Shown: in pieces, positions 31,063 to 40,046 of the stretch
Numbering within the stretch: the first letter of the stretch is position 1
How the letters are laid out: the number at the start of each line of letters is the position of its first letter
Source of the DNA: Haloplanus sp. CK5-1
GTDB lineage: Archaea > Halobacteriota > Halobacteria > Halobacteriales > Haloferacaceae
Direction of reading: 5' to 3'
Length of the DNA: 64,000 nucleotides
Assembly: GCF_037201915.1 (NCBI RefSeq)
Contig: NZ_CP147505.1
Location: 2,728,001 to 2,792,000 of the forward strand
The notes under the pieces: model-generated
What the model saw: the letters and a program-made list of their open reading frames with translations, nothing else
Databases searched by the model: none
Told to the model about the DNA's origin: nothing
Position numbers and translations under genes: made by a program

Positions 31063-32403
31063 CTAGTCGTCCATCGCCGCGTCGGAGATTTCGAGCGCGT
31101 CGTCCAGTGCATCGACGGCCTCGTCGACCTCGTCTCTGGTGATCGTCAGCGGCGGCGTGACCACGATCGTGTTGACCGACGTGTAGAAGTACACACCGTT
31201 GTCCAGCGCGCGTGCTCCGACCTCGTCGAGGACGGTCGTCGTGCTCGATACCTTATCCTCGCGTTGCTCGAAGGGTACGCGCTCGTCCGTGCTCTTGGTG
31301 AGTTCGAGACCCTGGTGCAGTCCGACGCCCCGTCGTTCCCCGACGCTCGGGTGTCGTTCGGCCAGCGATTCGAGTTCGGATTTCAGGTACTGGCCCATCT
31401 CTCGCGCGTTCTCGACGAGTCCCTCCTGCTCGTAGGTTTCGATGGCCGCGACGCCGGCCGCACACGCGGTCGGATGGCCGGCGAACGTGTGGCCCTGATT
31501 GAGGAGGTTGTCCTCGAAGAACTCGGCGATCTCCTCGGTGACCGTCGTCGCGGCCAGCGGTTGGTACGATCCCGTCAGACCCTTCGCCATCGTGATGATG
31601 TCCGGTTCGGCGTCGTACAGACCCGACGCGAACCACTCGCCGGTCCGGCCGAACCCGGTCATCACCTCGTCACAGATAAGCAACGCGCCGTGGTCGTGTG
31701 CGATCTCTTGAAGTCGGGGAAGGTAGTCGTCAGGGGGTGTCAACACGCCGTTCGAACCGACGAGCGGTTCGACGAGTACGGCCGCGACCGTATCGCCCTC
31801 CAGTTTCAGCATCTCGTCGATGTACTCCAGACTCTCGTCCGGATCGAGGCTCGAGCCGTACGCGTACGGATCGGGGCCCTTGACCATGCCGGGGACCTCC
31901 GGTTGGATCTCGGGGCCCTGTGCGACGCGTCGGGGATCCCCCGACGCCGACAGGGAGGCGGCCGTCGCGCCGTGGTACGACCGGTACCGCGAGAGGATCT
32001 TGTGCTTGCCCGTGTACGCCCGGGCAATCTTGAACGCGGCCTCGTTGGCCTCGGTGCCGCTGGTCGAGTAGAAGGTCTTCTTGAGCGATCCGGGCGTGAT
32101 CTCCGCCAGTTTCTCCGAGAGGCGGGCCCGCGGTTCGGTCGCCCAGCCAGGATTCACGTACGGGACCGTCCGGATCTGCTCGGCGACGGCGTCGGAGACG
32201 CGTTCGGCGTCGTACCCGAGGCTCGTGCAGACGTACTGGCTGCTGAAATCCAGAATCGAGTCACCATCGGCGGTCACGATCCGCGGGCCGTCGGTGTCGA
32301 CGATCTGTGTGGGATCGAAGTCGCGCTGCCGCGTCCACGTGCCGAGCGTGTACTCCCGGTCGAGTCGCTCTATCTCGTTTCGTCCTGACTGTCGATTGCC
32401 CAT
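31063..32403 (-). CDS. Class III pyridoxal-phosphate aminotransferase
   Basis: The 446-residue fold type I aminotransferase has the substrate-side segment STSGTEANEAAFKIARAYTG, the cofactor-binding aspartate in LLICDEVMTGFGRTG and the Schiff-base lysine in ITMAKGLTGSYQPLA. The class includes GABA, diaminobutyrate, taurine and putrescine transaminases; specificity cannot be read from the sequence. ATG 32403 gives a normal N-terminus. It is last in a minus-strand group after the SSS transporter, next to the ureohydrolase and M24 genes. It probably deaminates the amine released by that pathway. Confidence 0.9.
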   Translation of the reverse strand: MGNRQSGRNEIERLDREYTLGTWTRQRDFDPTQIVDTDGPRIVTADGDSILDFSSQYVCTSLGYDAERVSDAVAEQIRTVPYVNPGWATEPRARLSEKLAEITPGSLKKTFYSTSGTEANEAAFKIARAYTGKHKILSRYRSYHGATAASLSASGDPRRVAQGPEIQPEVPGMVKGPDPYAYGSSLDPDESLEYIDEMLKLEGDTVAAVLVEPLVGSNGVLTPPDDYLPRLQEIAHDHGALLICDEVMTGFGRTGEWFASGLYDAEPDIITMAKGLTGSYQPLAATTVTEEIAEFFEDNLLNQGHTFAGHPTACAAGVAAIETYEQEGLVENAREMGQYLKSELESLAERHPSVGERRGVGLHQGLELTKSTDERVPFEQREDKVSSTTTVLDEVGARALDNGVYFYTSVNTIVVTPPLTITRDEVDEAVDALDDALEISDAAMDD

Positions 32404-32605
32404 GCCGACATGCCGTGAGCGCGTGACATAAATATTCTGCATGATCGTTCCCGCGTGGAGGATTCGCGCCCGGACCCGGTGGTCGCGACGCGTTCGACGC
32501 TATCGTGAACGTCTGGAGCGTGTTCGGAGGTCCGGCGAATCGTTCGAAACGGACGGAGGGACCGCCAGCGACGCAAACGCGTATGATACGGGGACCCGAC
32601 TGGAC

Positions 32606-34129
32606 TCAGTCGTCGGCCGGCGCTTCACTCCGTTCTTGATAGGTTCCTTCGAGATCGGCGAGTTCCCGATCCTGCAGATCGTACACGAACTCCTGCACAC
32701 GATCCTGGTCGGGTTTCTCCGTCACGAGCGAGACGCCGATCATAACGACGGTGCAGACGAAGAGTCCCGGAACGCCGACCCACAGGCCGAACGGGACGGC
32801 CGCATCGGCGACGTTGTAGTAGATGAGTACGACCAGACCGGCTGCGAGGCCACCGACGGCGCCCTGCCAGTTGGCACGAGCCCAGAAGAACGCGGCCAAG
32901 GCCGGGGGGACGAGCAGTGCGTACCCCGGAACCGCGAGCGAGACCGCGATCTCGACGAGTAGCCCCAGATCGATGAGCGAGATCCCGAGGGCGACGACGC
33001 CGAAGATCCCCGAGAGCACCTTGGAGTACTGCGAGAGCGTCTTCTCGGAGTAGTTCGTGCCGACGAGTTCCGAGTAGACGTCCCGAGCACCGATCGACCC
33101 CATCATGAGGATCATCGAGTCGGCGGTCGACATCGCGGCTGCAACCGCAGCGGCCATCAGAAGCCCGAAGAGGGGGCCCGGCATCTCCAGGATGTACTGG
33201 AGAATGACGGTGTCGGGGTTCGAGAGGTCCGGGAACGCGATCAGTCCCGCGTACGCGATGATCATCGGGAAGAAGGTGAGCAGTCCGATGGCCGCGAGTG
33301 AGGAACCGAATCCCATCCCCCAGAGCCCGGAGACGCGTTTCGCCGAATAGTACCGCTGCCAAATGAACGGCCAGACTGACTGTGAGAGGCCAAACCCGAC
33401 GGCGGCCGTATAGAGGTACAGGGGGTCCATCGTCAACTGGTTCGCGTAGTCGACGGTCTGGGACACCCGCCCGTACACGCTCGTCGGTGTCGTCCACAGA
33501 ACGTACGCCGAGACGACGATGAGGCCGACCCAAATGAGGATCGCCTGCAGTGCGTCGCTGTAGGCGACACCGCGCATCCCGCCGATGGCGATGTAGACGG
33601 CCATCACGACACCGATGATCACAGCCGCGAGTTCACGGGAGATCAGTCCCTCGGTGAGGACGTTCAACACCAGCCCCATGCCGGTGAACTGAATCGTCAC
33701 GTAGAACACCGTGAATCCGATCGAGATGAGTGCGATCAGGACGCGCAGCGACGAACTGTCGGCGAATCGCTCACAAAGCAGGTCCGCGGGCGTCACGTAG
33801 TCGTTCCCGCGTTTACTCATCCGCCAGACGCGTTCGCCGATGATAACGAGGGCCGGGAGGTCGATGAACGCGACGCTGCCGACGAGTACGATTCCGGAAA
33901 TACCGGAACTGTACGCGATACCACCACCACCGAGGAACGTGAACGCCGAGAACGCCGACGCGATCATCGTCAAAAAGACGACGAAACTGCTCAGCGAACC
34001 ACTCGCGACGAAGTAGTCGCTGACGGACAGTTCCGTCAGTCTGCTGCCGTATTCGGCCAGCATCAAGAGAACGATGAGGTAGATGGCTGTCACCGCGAGG
34101 CCGGCGTACATCCACGTGGTCGTTACCAT
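32606..34129 (-). CDS. Sodium:solute symporter (SSS family)
   Basis: The 507-residue polytopic membrane protein has about 13 hydrophobic segments, including the SSS core AYGGT-like helix region FTFLGGGGIAYSSGISG and the sodium-site helix SMADS-like stretch AAAMSTADSMILMMGSIGARD. It uses the sodium gradient to import a small solute, often an amino acid, proline-like compound or organic acid. The small membrane gene directly upstream ends at the base before its ATG, as with other SSS carriers that have a DUF3311 partner. The substrate is probably the compound degraded by neighbouring enzymes. Confidence 0.92.
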   Translation of the reverse strand: MVTTTWMYAGLAVTAIYLIVLLMLAEYGSRLTELSVSDYFVASGSLSSFVVFLTMIASAFSAFTFLGGGGIAYSSGISGIVLVGSVAFIDLPALVIIGERVWRMSKRGNDYVTPADLLCERFADSSSLRVLIALISIGFTVFYVTIQFTGMGLVLNVLTEGLISRELAAVIIGVVMAVYIAIGGMRGVAYSDALQAILIWVGLIVVSAYVLWTTPTSVYGRVSQTVDYANQLTMDPLYLYTAAVGFGLSQSVWPFIWQRYYSAKRVSGLWGMGFGSSLAAIGLLTFFPMIIAYAGLIAFPDLSNPDTVILQYILEMPGPLFGLLMAAAVAAAMSTADSMILMMGSIGARDVYSELVGTNYSEKTLSQYSKVLSGIFGVVALGISLIDLGLLVEIAVSLAVPGYALLVPPALAAFFWARANWQGAVGGLAAGLVVLIYYNVADAAVPFGLWVGVPGLFVCTVVMIGVSLVTEKPDQDRVQEFVYDLQDRELADLEGTYQERSEAPADD

Positions 34130-34381
34130 CTACCGGTCACCCCCCTGCTCAGGGGCGCCGCCGAACACTTCCCGGAGGTTCGGCTTCTCCAGGTAGTACC
34201 ACGCGAAGGTACTGTTGATAGCGAACACGACGACCATGATCCCGAGCAGTACGACCCAAGTCACCGGGAGACCCATAACCAGGCCGCCCGGGGATTGGTA
34301 GTAGTACAGGTACCCCAGGAACGACGCATTGCTTATCAGTATGAACACGAGCCACCAGCGCCGGATCTGTGATTGCTTCAT
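34130..34381 (-). CDS. Small SSS-transporter partner membrane protein (DUF3311-like)
   Basis: The 83-residue protein starts at ATG 34381. It has two hydrophobic helices (WWLVFILISNASFLGYLYYY and WVVLLGIMVVVFAINSTFAW), a Pro/Gly turn and a charged tail. Such two-helix proteins are encoded directly before SSS-family symporter genes and are presumed accessory subunits. Here the stop codon abuts the symporter ATG with no gap, indicating translational coupling. Confidence 0.75.
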   Translation of the reverse strand: MKQSQIRRWWLVFILISNASFLGYLYYYQSPGGLVMGLPVTWVVLLGIMVVVFAINSTFAWYYLEKPNLREVFGGAPEQGGDR

Positions 34382-34563
34382 AACTTCAGTACACATGCTA
34401 CGTTCTACCATGTTATAGTTAACCCCGGTTCGGGGACCGATACGCGGGCCTCCTCGCGTGACTATCGATGCCCGCGTTCGAAGGCGGGGGAGCGTGGTGT
34501 CGCATCCCTCCGAGTGGCCCGTCCCGGTGGAACCTTTTTAGCCTCTCAGCACACATCCGAATT

Positions 34564-35748
34564 ATGACATTCGGCAGGTCGGAGTTCGAGGCTCGATACG
34601 AGCGCGTTCGGACGGCGCTTCGGGAAACCGAGATGGACGCGGTGCTGGTCACGAATCCGGAGACCGTCGAATATCTGGGTGCCGGCGCGGGCTTGGATCT
34701 CGCGTGGTACCGTCAGTTCTCCCGGTCGATCGACTTCCCGACGATCGCCGTCGTTCCGGAGGCTGGCGTTCCGACGCTGATCGTACACAACGTCTTCGAG
34801 GACGTCGTCCGACAGGCGACCGATGGTGCGTGTGAGCTTCGAACGTACTACGAGGGAGGGCCGGGGGTCCGGTCGTACGTCCCGCCGACAGTCGACACAC
34901 TGACCGAGGTCTGCCCGGCAGAGCCGAACGTCGGCATCGAGATCGGGTCGGGTACCACCACGGACCTGAAACTCGGTGTTCCGCTGGGGGCGTTGCAGGC
35001 GATCCGAGAGCGACTCCCACACGCCGAGTTTCTCGACGCAGGCGACCTCCTGCGATCGATCCGAATGGCAAAGACCGACGCCGAACTCGGCTGTATCCGT
35101 CGTGCCACCGCCGCGATCGACGCCGCCTTCGAGCGCGTGTTCGCGGAGATCGAACCGGGGATGAGCGAGACCGACGTCGTCGCTATCTGTAATCGACTCG
35201 TCAGTGAACACGGCGCGCGCCCGGTCTGGACGCTCGCGTGTACGAACCCGTTCGAGATCCTCCCCCGCCCGGACGTGACGCTCGATGCGGGTGACACGCT
35301 CTTTCTGGACATCGGGGCGACCGTCGGTGGGTACCACTCGGATTACAACCGAATGGCAGTCGTCGGCGACCCCTCGGCCGAACAGATGGAGCACAACCGG
35401 ATCGCCGCCGCTGTGACGAACGAACTCGCCGACGCCGTCGAGCCAGGAGCGACACCGGCCGACATCGTAGAGCGCTGTCGGGCGGAGTACCGCTCTCGCG
35501 GCCTCGGTCCCACGCTCGGGCTGACCTCCGAGACGAAGATCGGACACAGCATCGGTCTCACGCTCTCGGAGGCACCACAGTTGACGGGGTACGACGAAAC
35601 GGCGCTCGAACCCGGGATGGTGCTCTGTATCGAGCCGGCCGTGCTGACGGACGAGGCGTTTTTCATGTCCGAGCAGATCGTCGTCGTCACCGACGACGGG
35701 AGCGAAATCGTTTCCAGAGCCGACCAGGAGCTAGCGTCGATTACGTAG
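34564..35748 (+). CDS. M24-family metallohydrolase (Xaa-Pro peptidase/creatinase fold)
   Basis: The 394-residue protein has an N-terminal creatinase-type domain (about 1-160) and a pita-bread catalytic domain. Predicted metal ligands are all present: aspartates in FLDIGATVGGYHSDYNRM, histidine in IGHSIGLT, glutamate in LCIEPAV and glutamate in SEQIVVV. The fold covers prolidases, ectoine hydrolase and creatinase. The full metal set argues for a metal-dependent enzyme, not metal-free creatinase. A TTTTTA box lies 26 nt before ATG 34564. It is divergent from the transporter genes and faces the DUF1989/ureohydrolase pair. Confidence 0.87.
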   Translation: MTFGRSEFEARYERVRTALRETEMDAVLVTNPETVEYLGAGAGLDLAWYRQFSRSIDFPTIAVVPEAGVPTLIVHNVFEDVVRQATDGACELRTYYEGGPGVRSYVPPTVDTLTEVCPAEPNVGIEIGSGTTTDLKLGVPLGALQAIRERLPHAEFLDAGDLLRSIRMAKTDAELGCIRRATAAIDAAFERVFAEIEPGMSETDVVAICNRLVSEHGARPVWTLACTNPFEILPRPDVTLDAGDTLFLDIGATVGGYHSDYNRMAVVGDPSAEQMEHNRIAAAVTNELADAVEPGATPADIVERCRAEYRSRGLGPTLGLTSETKIGHSIGLTLSEAPQLTGYDETALEPGMVLCIEPAVLTDEAFFMSEQIVVVTDDGSEIVSRADQELASIT

Positions 35749-35755
35749 CGATCGA

Positions 35756-36367
35756 TCAGAAGTTGGTCCGGACCGACACGCCGTCCGGGACACGGATCTC
35801 GATTCCCGTCGGTCCGCCCTCGTTGAGTATCGAATCACCGGTACACGGTGCGACACCGACTATCGCGTCGCGCTCCGCACGAAGCTCTGCAGTGTCACCA
35901 GGCTCCGATGGGGGTTCGCGGAAATCCAGGTAGCGGTGGTCCGTGATCGTCACCGCGGTGAAGAGGTTCATCACGTCCTGGACGCGAGCGGGATCGATCC
36001 CGTACGGTTCCAAGACCTCCTGAAGATTGCCGCGACAGCCGATCTCGTCGTCCTGCCCGTAGTACTCGTCGACGATCCACTCGTTGCATGGAGCGAGCAG
36101 GAGGTCGTTTATCCCACAGTCGTCGTGGACGAGTGTCGCGATCGGTTCCCCGTCGGTCGTGTAGAGGCTGTCCCCCTCCTCGAAACGGATCTTCCCCGTT
36201 CGTCGGTAGGTGTACTTCGAGGAGAACGCCGCCGTATCGTCGTCTGCCTTCGGGAAGACGGTCACGTCAACCGCCTGTCCGCCGTGGGTATCGACGACTT
36301 CGAACGATTCGCCGGCCGCTAGTTCGAACGCCGCACCGGACTTGGCTTCGATATGTACTGATTTCAT
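35756..36367 (-). CDS. DUF1989 (urea-carboxylase-associated type) protein
   Basis: The 203-residue protein is of the DUF1989 family. It has the typical segments QAVDVTVFPKADD, KIRFEEGDSLYTTDG, HDDCGINDLLLAPCNEW and GCRGNLQEVL, whose cysteines and histidine may bind metal. Family members sit next to urea carboxylase or amine-degradation genes and are annotated only as associated proteins. Its ATG overlaps the ureohydrolase stop by 4 nt, so the two are coupled. A role in handling the urea or amidine product is inferred. Confidence 0.85.
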   Translation of the reverse strand: MKSVHIEAKSGAAFELAAGESFEVVDTHGGQAVDVTVFPKADDDTAAFSSKYTYRRTGKIRFEEGDSLYTTDGEPIATLVHDDCGINDLLLAPCNEWIVDEYYGQDDEIGCRGNLQEVLEPYGIDPARVQDVMNLFTAVTITDHRYLDFREPPSEPGDTAELRAERDAIVGVAPCTGDSILNEGGPTGIEIRVPDGVSVRTNF

Positions 36368-37314
36368 ACGTCGTGACTCGTGTTCGGCGTCGACGACTCG
36401 AGGGCTGCACACAGTGCCTCGAACATCACGTTCGCGGCGAGAATCGCGGTCGATCCCGACTGGTCGTCGTACGGGGGTGCCACTTCGACCAGATCGAACC
36501 CGATCAGGTCCACTCCGTGGAGTTGGCGGGTGAGCGTGAGGATTTCACGCGAGGTGAATCCCCCCGGCATCGGCGTTCCGGTACCGGGCGCGTACGCCGG
36601 ATCGACCGAATCGATATCGATGGTAGCGAACACGGGCCCATCGACGACCTCCTCGATCCGATCACCCACGGCGTCCAATCCGAGGGTCGTCGCCTCGGTA
36701 GTCGTGTACGATTCGATTCCGGCAGCCTCGAACCGTTCGACGTCGTCGGGACCGTAGAGTCCCCCTCGCTCGCCGATCCGTATCGACGTCTCGGGGTCGA
36801 TCAGCCCCTCCTCGATCGCGTAGTGAAAGGTCGTCCCGTGATTGTGGTCGCGTCCGAAATACTCCGTCCACAGGTCGGAGTGCGCATCGAACTGCACGAG
36901 CGAGACGGGGCCGTACTCCTCCGCGATCGCTCTGAGCACTGGTAGCGTCGTCGAGTGGTCGCCACCGGCGAGCACGGGGACGACCCCGTGATCGAGAACG
37001 GTCCCGATGCGTTCCTCGATCGCCTCGAACGTATCCTCGATATACCCCGGCACGACCGGCACGTCGTCGTGGTCGACGATCGTGAACTCGTTCAGATCGG
37101 TGTCCGTTTCGGGATTGTATGGTTTGAGCAGCGTCGAAGCCTCCCGGATGGATCGGGGGCCGAATCGCGCGCCCGGCCGATACGACGTCGCGTCGTCGAA
37201 CGGGATGCCGAGAAACGCCGCGTCGGCGTCCGTCTCCCCGAGGTCGTAGACGTGTGGCCGCCGCATAAACGTCGCCACGCCGGCAAATCGCGGAACCGCC
37301 TGCGGGTCAATCAT
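36364..37314 (-). CDS. Ureohydrolase (agmatinase/arginase family)
   Basis: The 316-residue binuclear manganese hydrolase has all family motifs: GGDHS at 117-121, DAHSD at 143-147 and the SxDxDxxDP-type segment ATIDIDSVDPAYAPGTG near 230. Such enzymes split guanidino compounds (agmatine, guanidinobutyrate, formiminoglutamate, arginine) into urea or formamide plus an amine. Sequence alone does not fix the substrate. The neighbouring aminotransferase would suit agmatine or guanidinobutyrate. It is the first gene of a two-gene minus-strand operon with DUF1989 and is divergent from the IclR regulator. Confidence 0.9.
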   Translation of the reverse strand: MIDPQAVPRFAGVATFMRRPHVYDLGETDADAAFLGIPFDDATSYRPGARFGPRSIREASTLLKPYNPETDTDLNEFTIVDHDDVPVVPGYIEDTFEAIEERIGTVLDHGVVPVLAGGDHSTTLPVLRAIAEEYGPVSLVQFDAHSDLWTEYFGRDHNHGTTFHYAIEEGLIDPETSIRIGERGGLYGPDDVERFEAAGIESYTTTEATTLGLDAVGDRIEEVVDGPVFATIDIDSVDPAYAPGTGTPMPGGFTSREILTLTRQLHGVDLIGFDLVEVAPPYDDQSGSTAILAANVMFEALCAALESSTPNTSHDV

Positions 37315-37627
37315 CGCCGATGATTCCGTCGTGGCCGTACTCCCGTTTGCCCGTCGCTTCGACCGCCGGACGAACGAACGTCGCCGGTGTGGTTGACGAT
37401 GCCATCCCCTACTGCTACCGAGTGACGGTTAAATAAGTTTGTTGCCGTGTCCGAACGGGACTACAGCCAGGCACGTCCCAGGAAAGCACGTCCGGCACTG
37501 GCACCGCTTCGAAGCGATTCCTGCTGAGACACACCGACAGTACCGGAAACTGCCCCGAGTCGCTCGCCGAAATAGTAGTTTCGACTATAACAAAGTACAA
37601 GTACACGTCGGTGTCTCTAATGGAGTT

Positions 37628-38419
37628 GTGACCGACGACACACGGAGAACCATCCAATCGGTGGAGCGAGCCTGCACGATTCTGGAGAAGATCCACCAAG
37701 AACGGGAACTGACGCTGACGGACTTGGCCGAAGATATCGACCTCTCGCTGGGCTCGCTTCAGGTGTACATGAACACGCTCTGTCGGTGTGGATTCGTCGT
37801 GAAGGAGAACCGAAAGTACAGCCTCGCTCCGCAGTTTCTCATCTACGGTGAACACGTACGGAACACGCTCCCGCTCTACCGTGTCGGCCAGAAAGTGGTC
37901 GACAACATGGCACACGAGACGGGGTACAACGCCCACCTCATCACCGACCACAACGGGCGAGAAGTGACGTTGTACCAGTCCTTCGGTGAGGATTCCGTCG
38001 GCACCGACCTGTACATTTGGCACCAAGCCAAACTGGAGTGGCAACTCCACTGGTCCGCATCCGGGAAGGCGATTCTCGCCCACCTCCCGGAGGAACAGAT
38101 ACGTAGCGTCATCCGTGAAAACGGCCTACAGCGACGGACACCACACACGATTACCGACGAGGAGACGCTCTTTGCGGAACTCGAACGAATCAGGGAACAA
38201 GGGTACGCGTTGAACGACGAAGAGGAGATATTAGGACTCAGAGCGGTTGCTGCGCCGATTCACGACCAACAGGGACAGTTACTTGGATCCGTGAGCCTGT
38301 CCGCTCCGAAATCCGAAGTCCCCGACGGCCGCTTCTACGACGAACTTCCGAACTACGTTATGAACAAAGCTAACATAATCCGAGTGGAACTGCAGGCAAA
38401 CGATGTCGACAGAGAGTAG
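37628..38419 (+). CDS. IclR-family transcriptional regulator
   Basis: The 263-residue regulator has an N-terminal winged helix (IQSVERACTILEKIHQERELTLTDLAEDI) and the IclR effector domain, including WSASGKAILAHLPEEQI and LRAVAAPIHDQQGQLLGSVSLSAP. GTG 37628 is chosen because it places the helix-turn-helix about ten residues in, as is normal. A TATA-like CTATAAC (37584-37590) lies about 40 nt upstream. It stands between the ureohydrolase operon and the M20 genes and is the likely controller of the catabolic block. Confidence 0.9.
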   Translation: MTDDTRRTIQSVERACTILEKIHQERELTLTDLAEDIDLSLGSLQVYMNTLCRCGFVVKENRKYSLAPQFLIYGEHVRNTLPLYRVGQKVVDNMAHETGYNAHLITDHNGREVTLYQSFGEDSVGTDLYIWHQAKLEWQLHWSASGKAILAHLPEEQIRSVIRENGLQRRTPHTITDEETLFAELERIREQGYALNDEEEILGLRAVAAPIHDQQGQLLGSVSLSAPKSEVPDGRFYDELPNYVMNKANIIRVELQANDVDRE

Positions 38420-38783
38420 CGACACCGCCTCAAAACCGCCGATAGAGCGGATACCACGATCAGAATCGTCGAGTTCGTTCGCAGTTGTATAACAGGCATA
38501 TGATTGTTATTTAAATTCGGCTCGTAGTGCTACGATAACAGTTCTCATACCCATTCAGTCGAGTCGACCGTGCTGTTTCGTGGGTATTCGTAACAATAAC
38601 AAACATACTTTGTCCATTTCAAATCGAAACTCCCGAGCCTACACAGTACGCCGACCACTCCGTTTCCGTACCGGGATGAACCCCCCGCCCCACTGGATCG
38701 CCCCCGATTCCGGAATTTTCGGACGCGTCGTGCCGTCATCCCGGAGAAAGGTTTAATGCCCGCCGTGGTATCCACTGGCGTGC
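38420..38783. other. Intergenic region before the M20 pair
   Basis: No gene is visible. It is A/T-rich near 38500-38620 and ends with a TTTAAT box at 38752-38757, about 29 nt before the ATG of the first M20 gene. Confidence 0.6.
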
Positions 38784-39959
38784 ATGTCCGAACACAGAGC
38801 CCCGAATAGCGAGTTGATCGAGCTGGTGTCCGATCTGGTCAGAATCGAATCCGAAAACCCACCGGGAAACGAGAAACCGGCCGCGGAGTTCGTCGCCAAC
38901 TGGTTCGAGACGGAAGGGATCGAAGTGGAGATGATCACCAAGCCGTTCGGAGACCGCCCACAGGTCGTCGCGCGAGTCGGTTCGGGCGAACCCACGCTGG
39001 TGCTCAACGGACACACCGACGTCTACCCAGCGGGTGATCGGTCCGGCTGGAACCACGATCCGTACGAAGCAGAGATCGAAGACGGGAAACTCTACGGTCG
39101 CGGGAGCGTCGACATGAAACTGGGTCTGTCCCTCGCGATGCTCACCGCGAAGAACCTGAAACCGGAGATAGAGTCGGGAGAACTCGACGGATCGATCATC
39201 GTCCACGCACCGATCGGACAGGAGACTGGTGACCCGGGGACGCTCGCGCTCATCGAGGAAGGGTACGCTGGGGACTATGCGGTGGTGTTAGAACCGACGC
39301 AGATGGAGACGGTCACCTCGAACAAAGGACTCGCCTGGTACGACATTACGGTCAACGGCGAGCCGGGGCACTCTGCACGCCCGGACTCCGGAGTCAACGC
39401 GATCGAAGAGGCACACGCGCTCATCGGACGACTGCTGGAGTACGACGCGGAACTGCGAGACCAGGACCACGAACTGGTCGGGCCAGGATACGCCAACCTC
39501 ACACAGATCGAGGGCGGGCTGACGGGTAACATGATCCCCGAGAAGATGACGCTGCGCATGGAGCGTCGGTTCTTCCCGAACGAGACGGTCGAAGAGATGG
39601 ACGAGGAGGTCGGCACCCTCCTCGAGGAGATCGCCGCCGATCACGACCTCGACATCGAGTGGGAGCGCGTGAGTTCCTACGAATCGACGGACGCACCGGT
39701 CGATTCGTACCCTGCCGAAGTGTTTCGAAAACACGCCAGCGACACCGCCGGTGTCTCGACGGAACCAGCGGGGCGTCCGTGGGCTGCCGATACGCGCTGG
39801 TTCATCAATCACACCGACGTGCCAGCCATCACGTGGGGGCCGGGAGACAGCGCCCAGTGTGGTCGGTACGACGAACATTTCGACATCGACGAGGCCGAAA
39901 CGGGACTGGAAATCCTCCAGCACGCAGCCCGAGAGATTATCACCACATCCGAGGACTGA
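38784..39959 (+). CDS. M20-family hydrolase paralogue with altered catalytic residues
   Basis: The 391-residue ArgE/DapE/CPG2-type protein keeps the first metal ligands (GHTD at 76-79, D110 in GRGSVDMK) and the dimerisation-domain GHSARP at 195-200. The general-base glutamate is a glutamine: the family EE motif reads Q146-E147 in IGQETGDPGT, where the neighbouring paralogue has IGEETAEPGT. The C-terminal ligand histidine is also missing: WGPGDSAQCGRYDE against WGPGDLAQAHTYDE. It is therefore probably inactive as a zinc hydrolase or has a changed role. The paralogue follows 87 bp downstream on the same strand. Confidence 0.85.
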   Translation: MSEHRAPNSELIELVSDLVRIESENPPGNEKPAAEFVANWFETEGIEVEMITKPFGDRPQVVARVGSGEPTLVLNGHTDVYPAGDRSGWNHDPYEAEIEDGKLYGRGSVDMKLGLSLAMLTAKNLKPEIESGELDGSIIVHAPIGQETGDPGTLALIEEGYAGDYAVVLEPTQMETVTSNKGLAWYDITVNGEPGHSARPDSGVNAIEEAHALIGRLLEYDAELRDQDHELVGPGYANLTQIEGGLTGNMIPEKMTLRMERRFFPNETVEEMDEEVGTLLEEIAADHDLDIEWERVSSYESTDAPVDSYPAEVFRKHASDTAGVSTEPAGRPWAADTRWFINHTDVPAITWGPGDSAQCGRYDEHFDIDEAETGLEILQHAAREIITTSED

Positions 39960-40046
39960 GAATGACCGACTGTACGAGGACACGTCAACCAGCGCTGCGA
40001 CCACGTGCCGTGGCGCCCGGTGCCTCGCAGCCAAACCATCGGTAGA

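Noticed and set aside
31264-32388. A 374-codon plus-strand ORF opposite the aminotransferase
   Set aside because: It is a shadow of the aminotransferase and has no recognisable motif.
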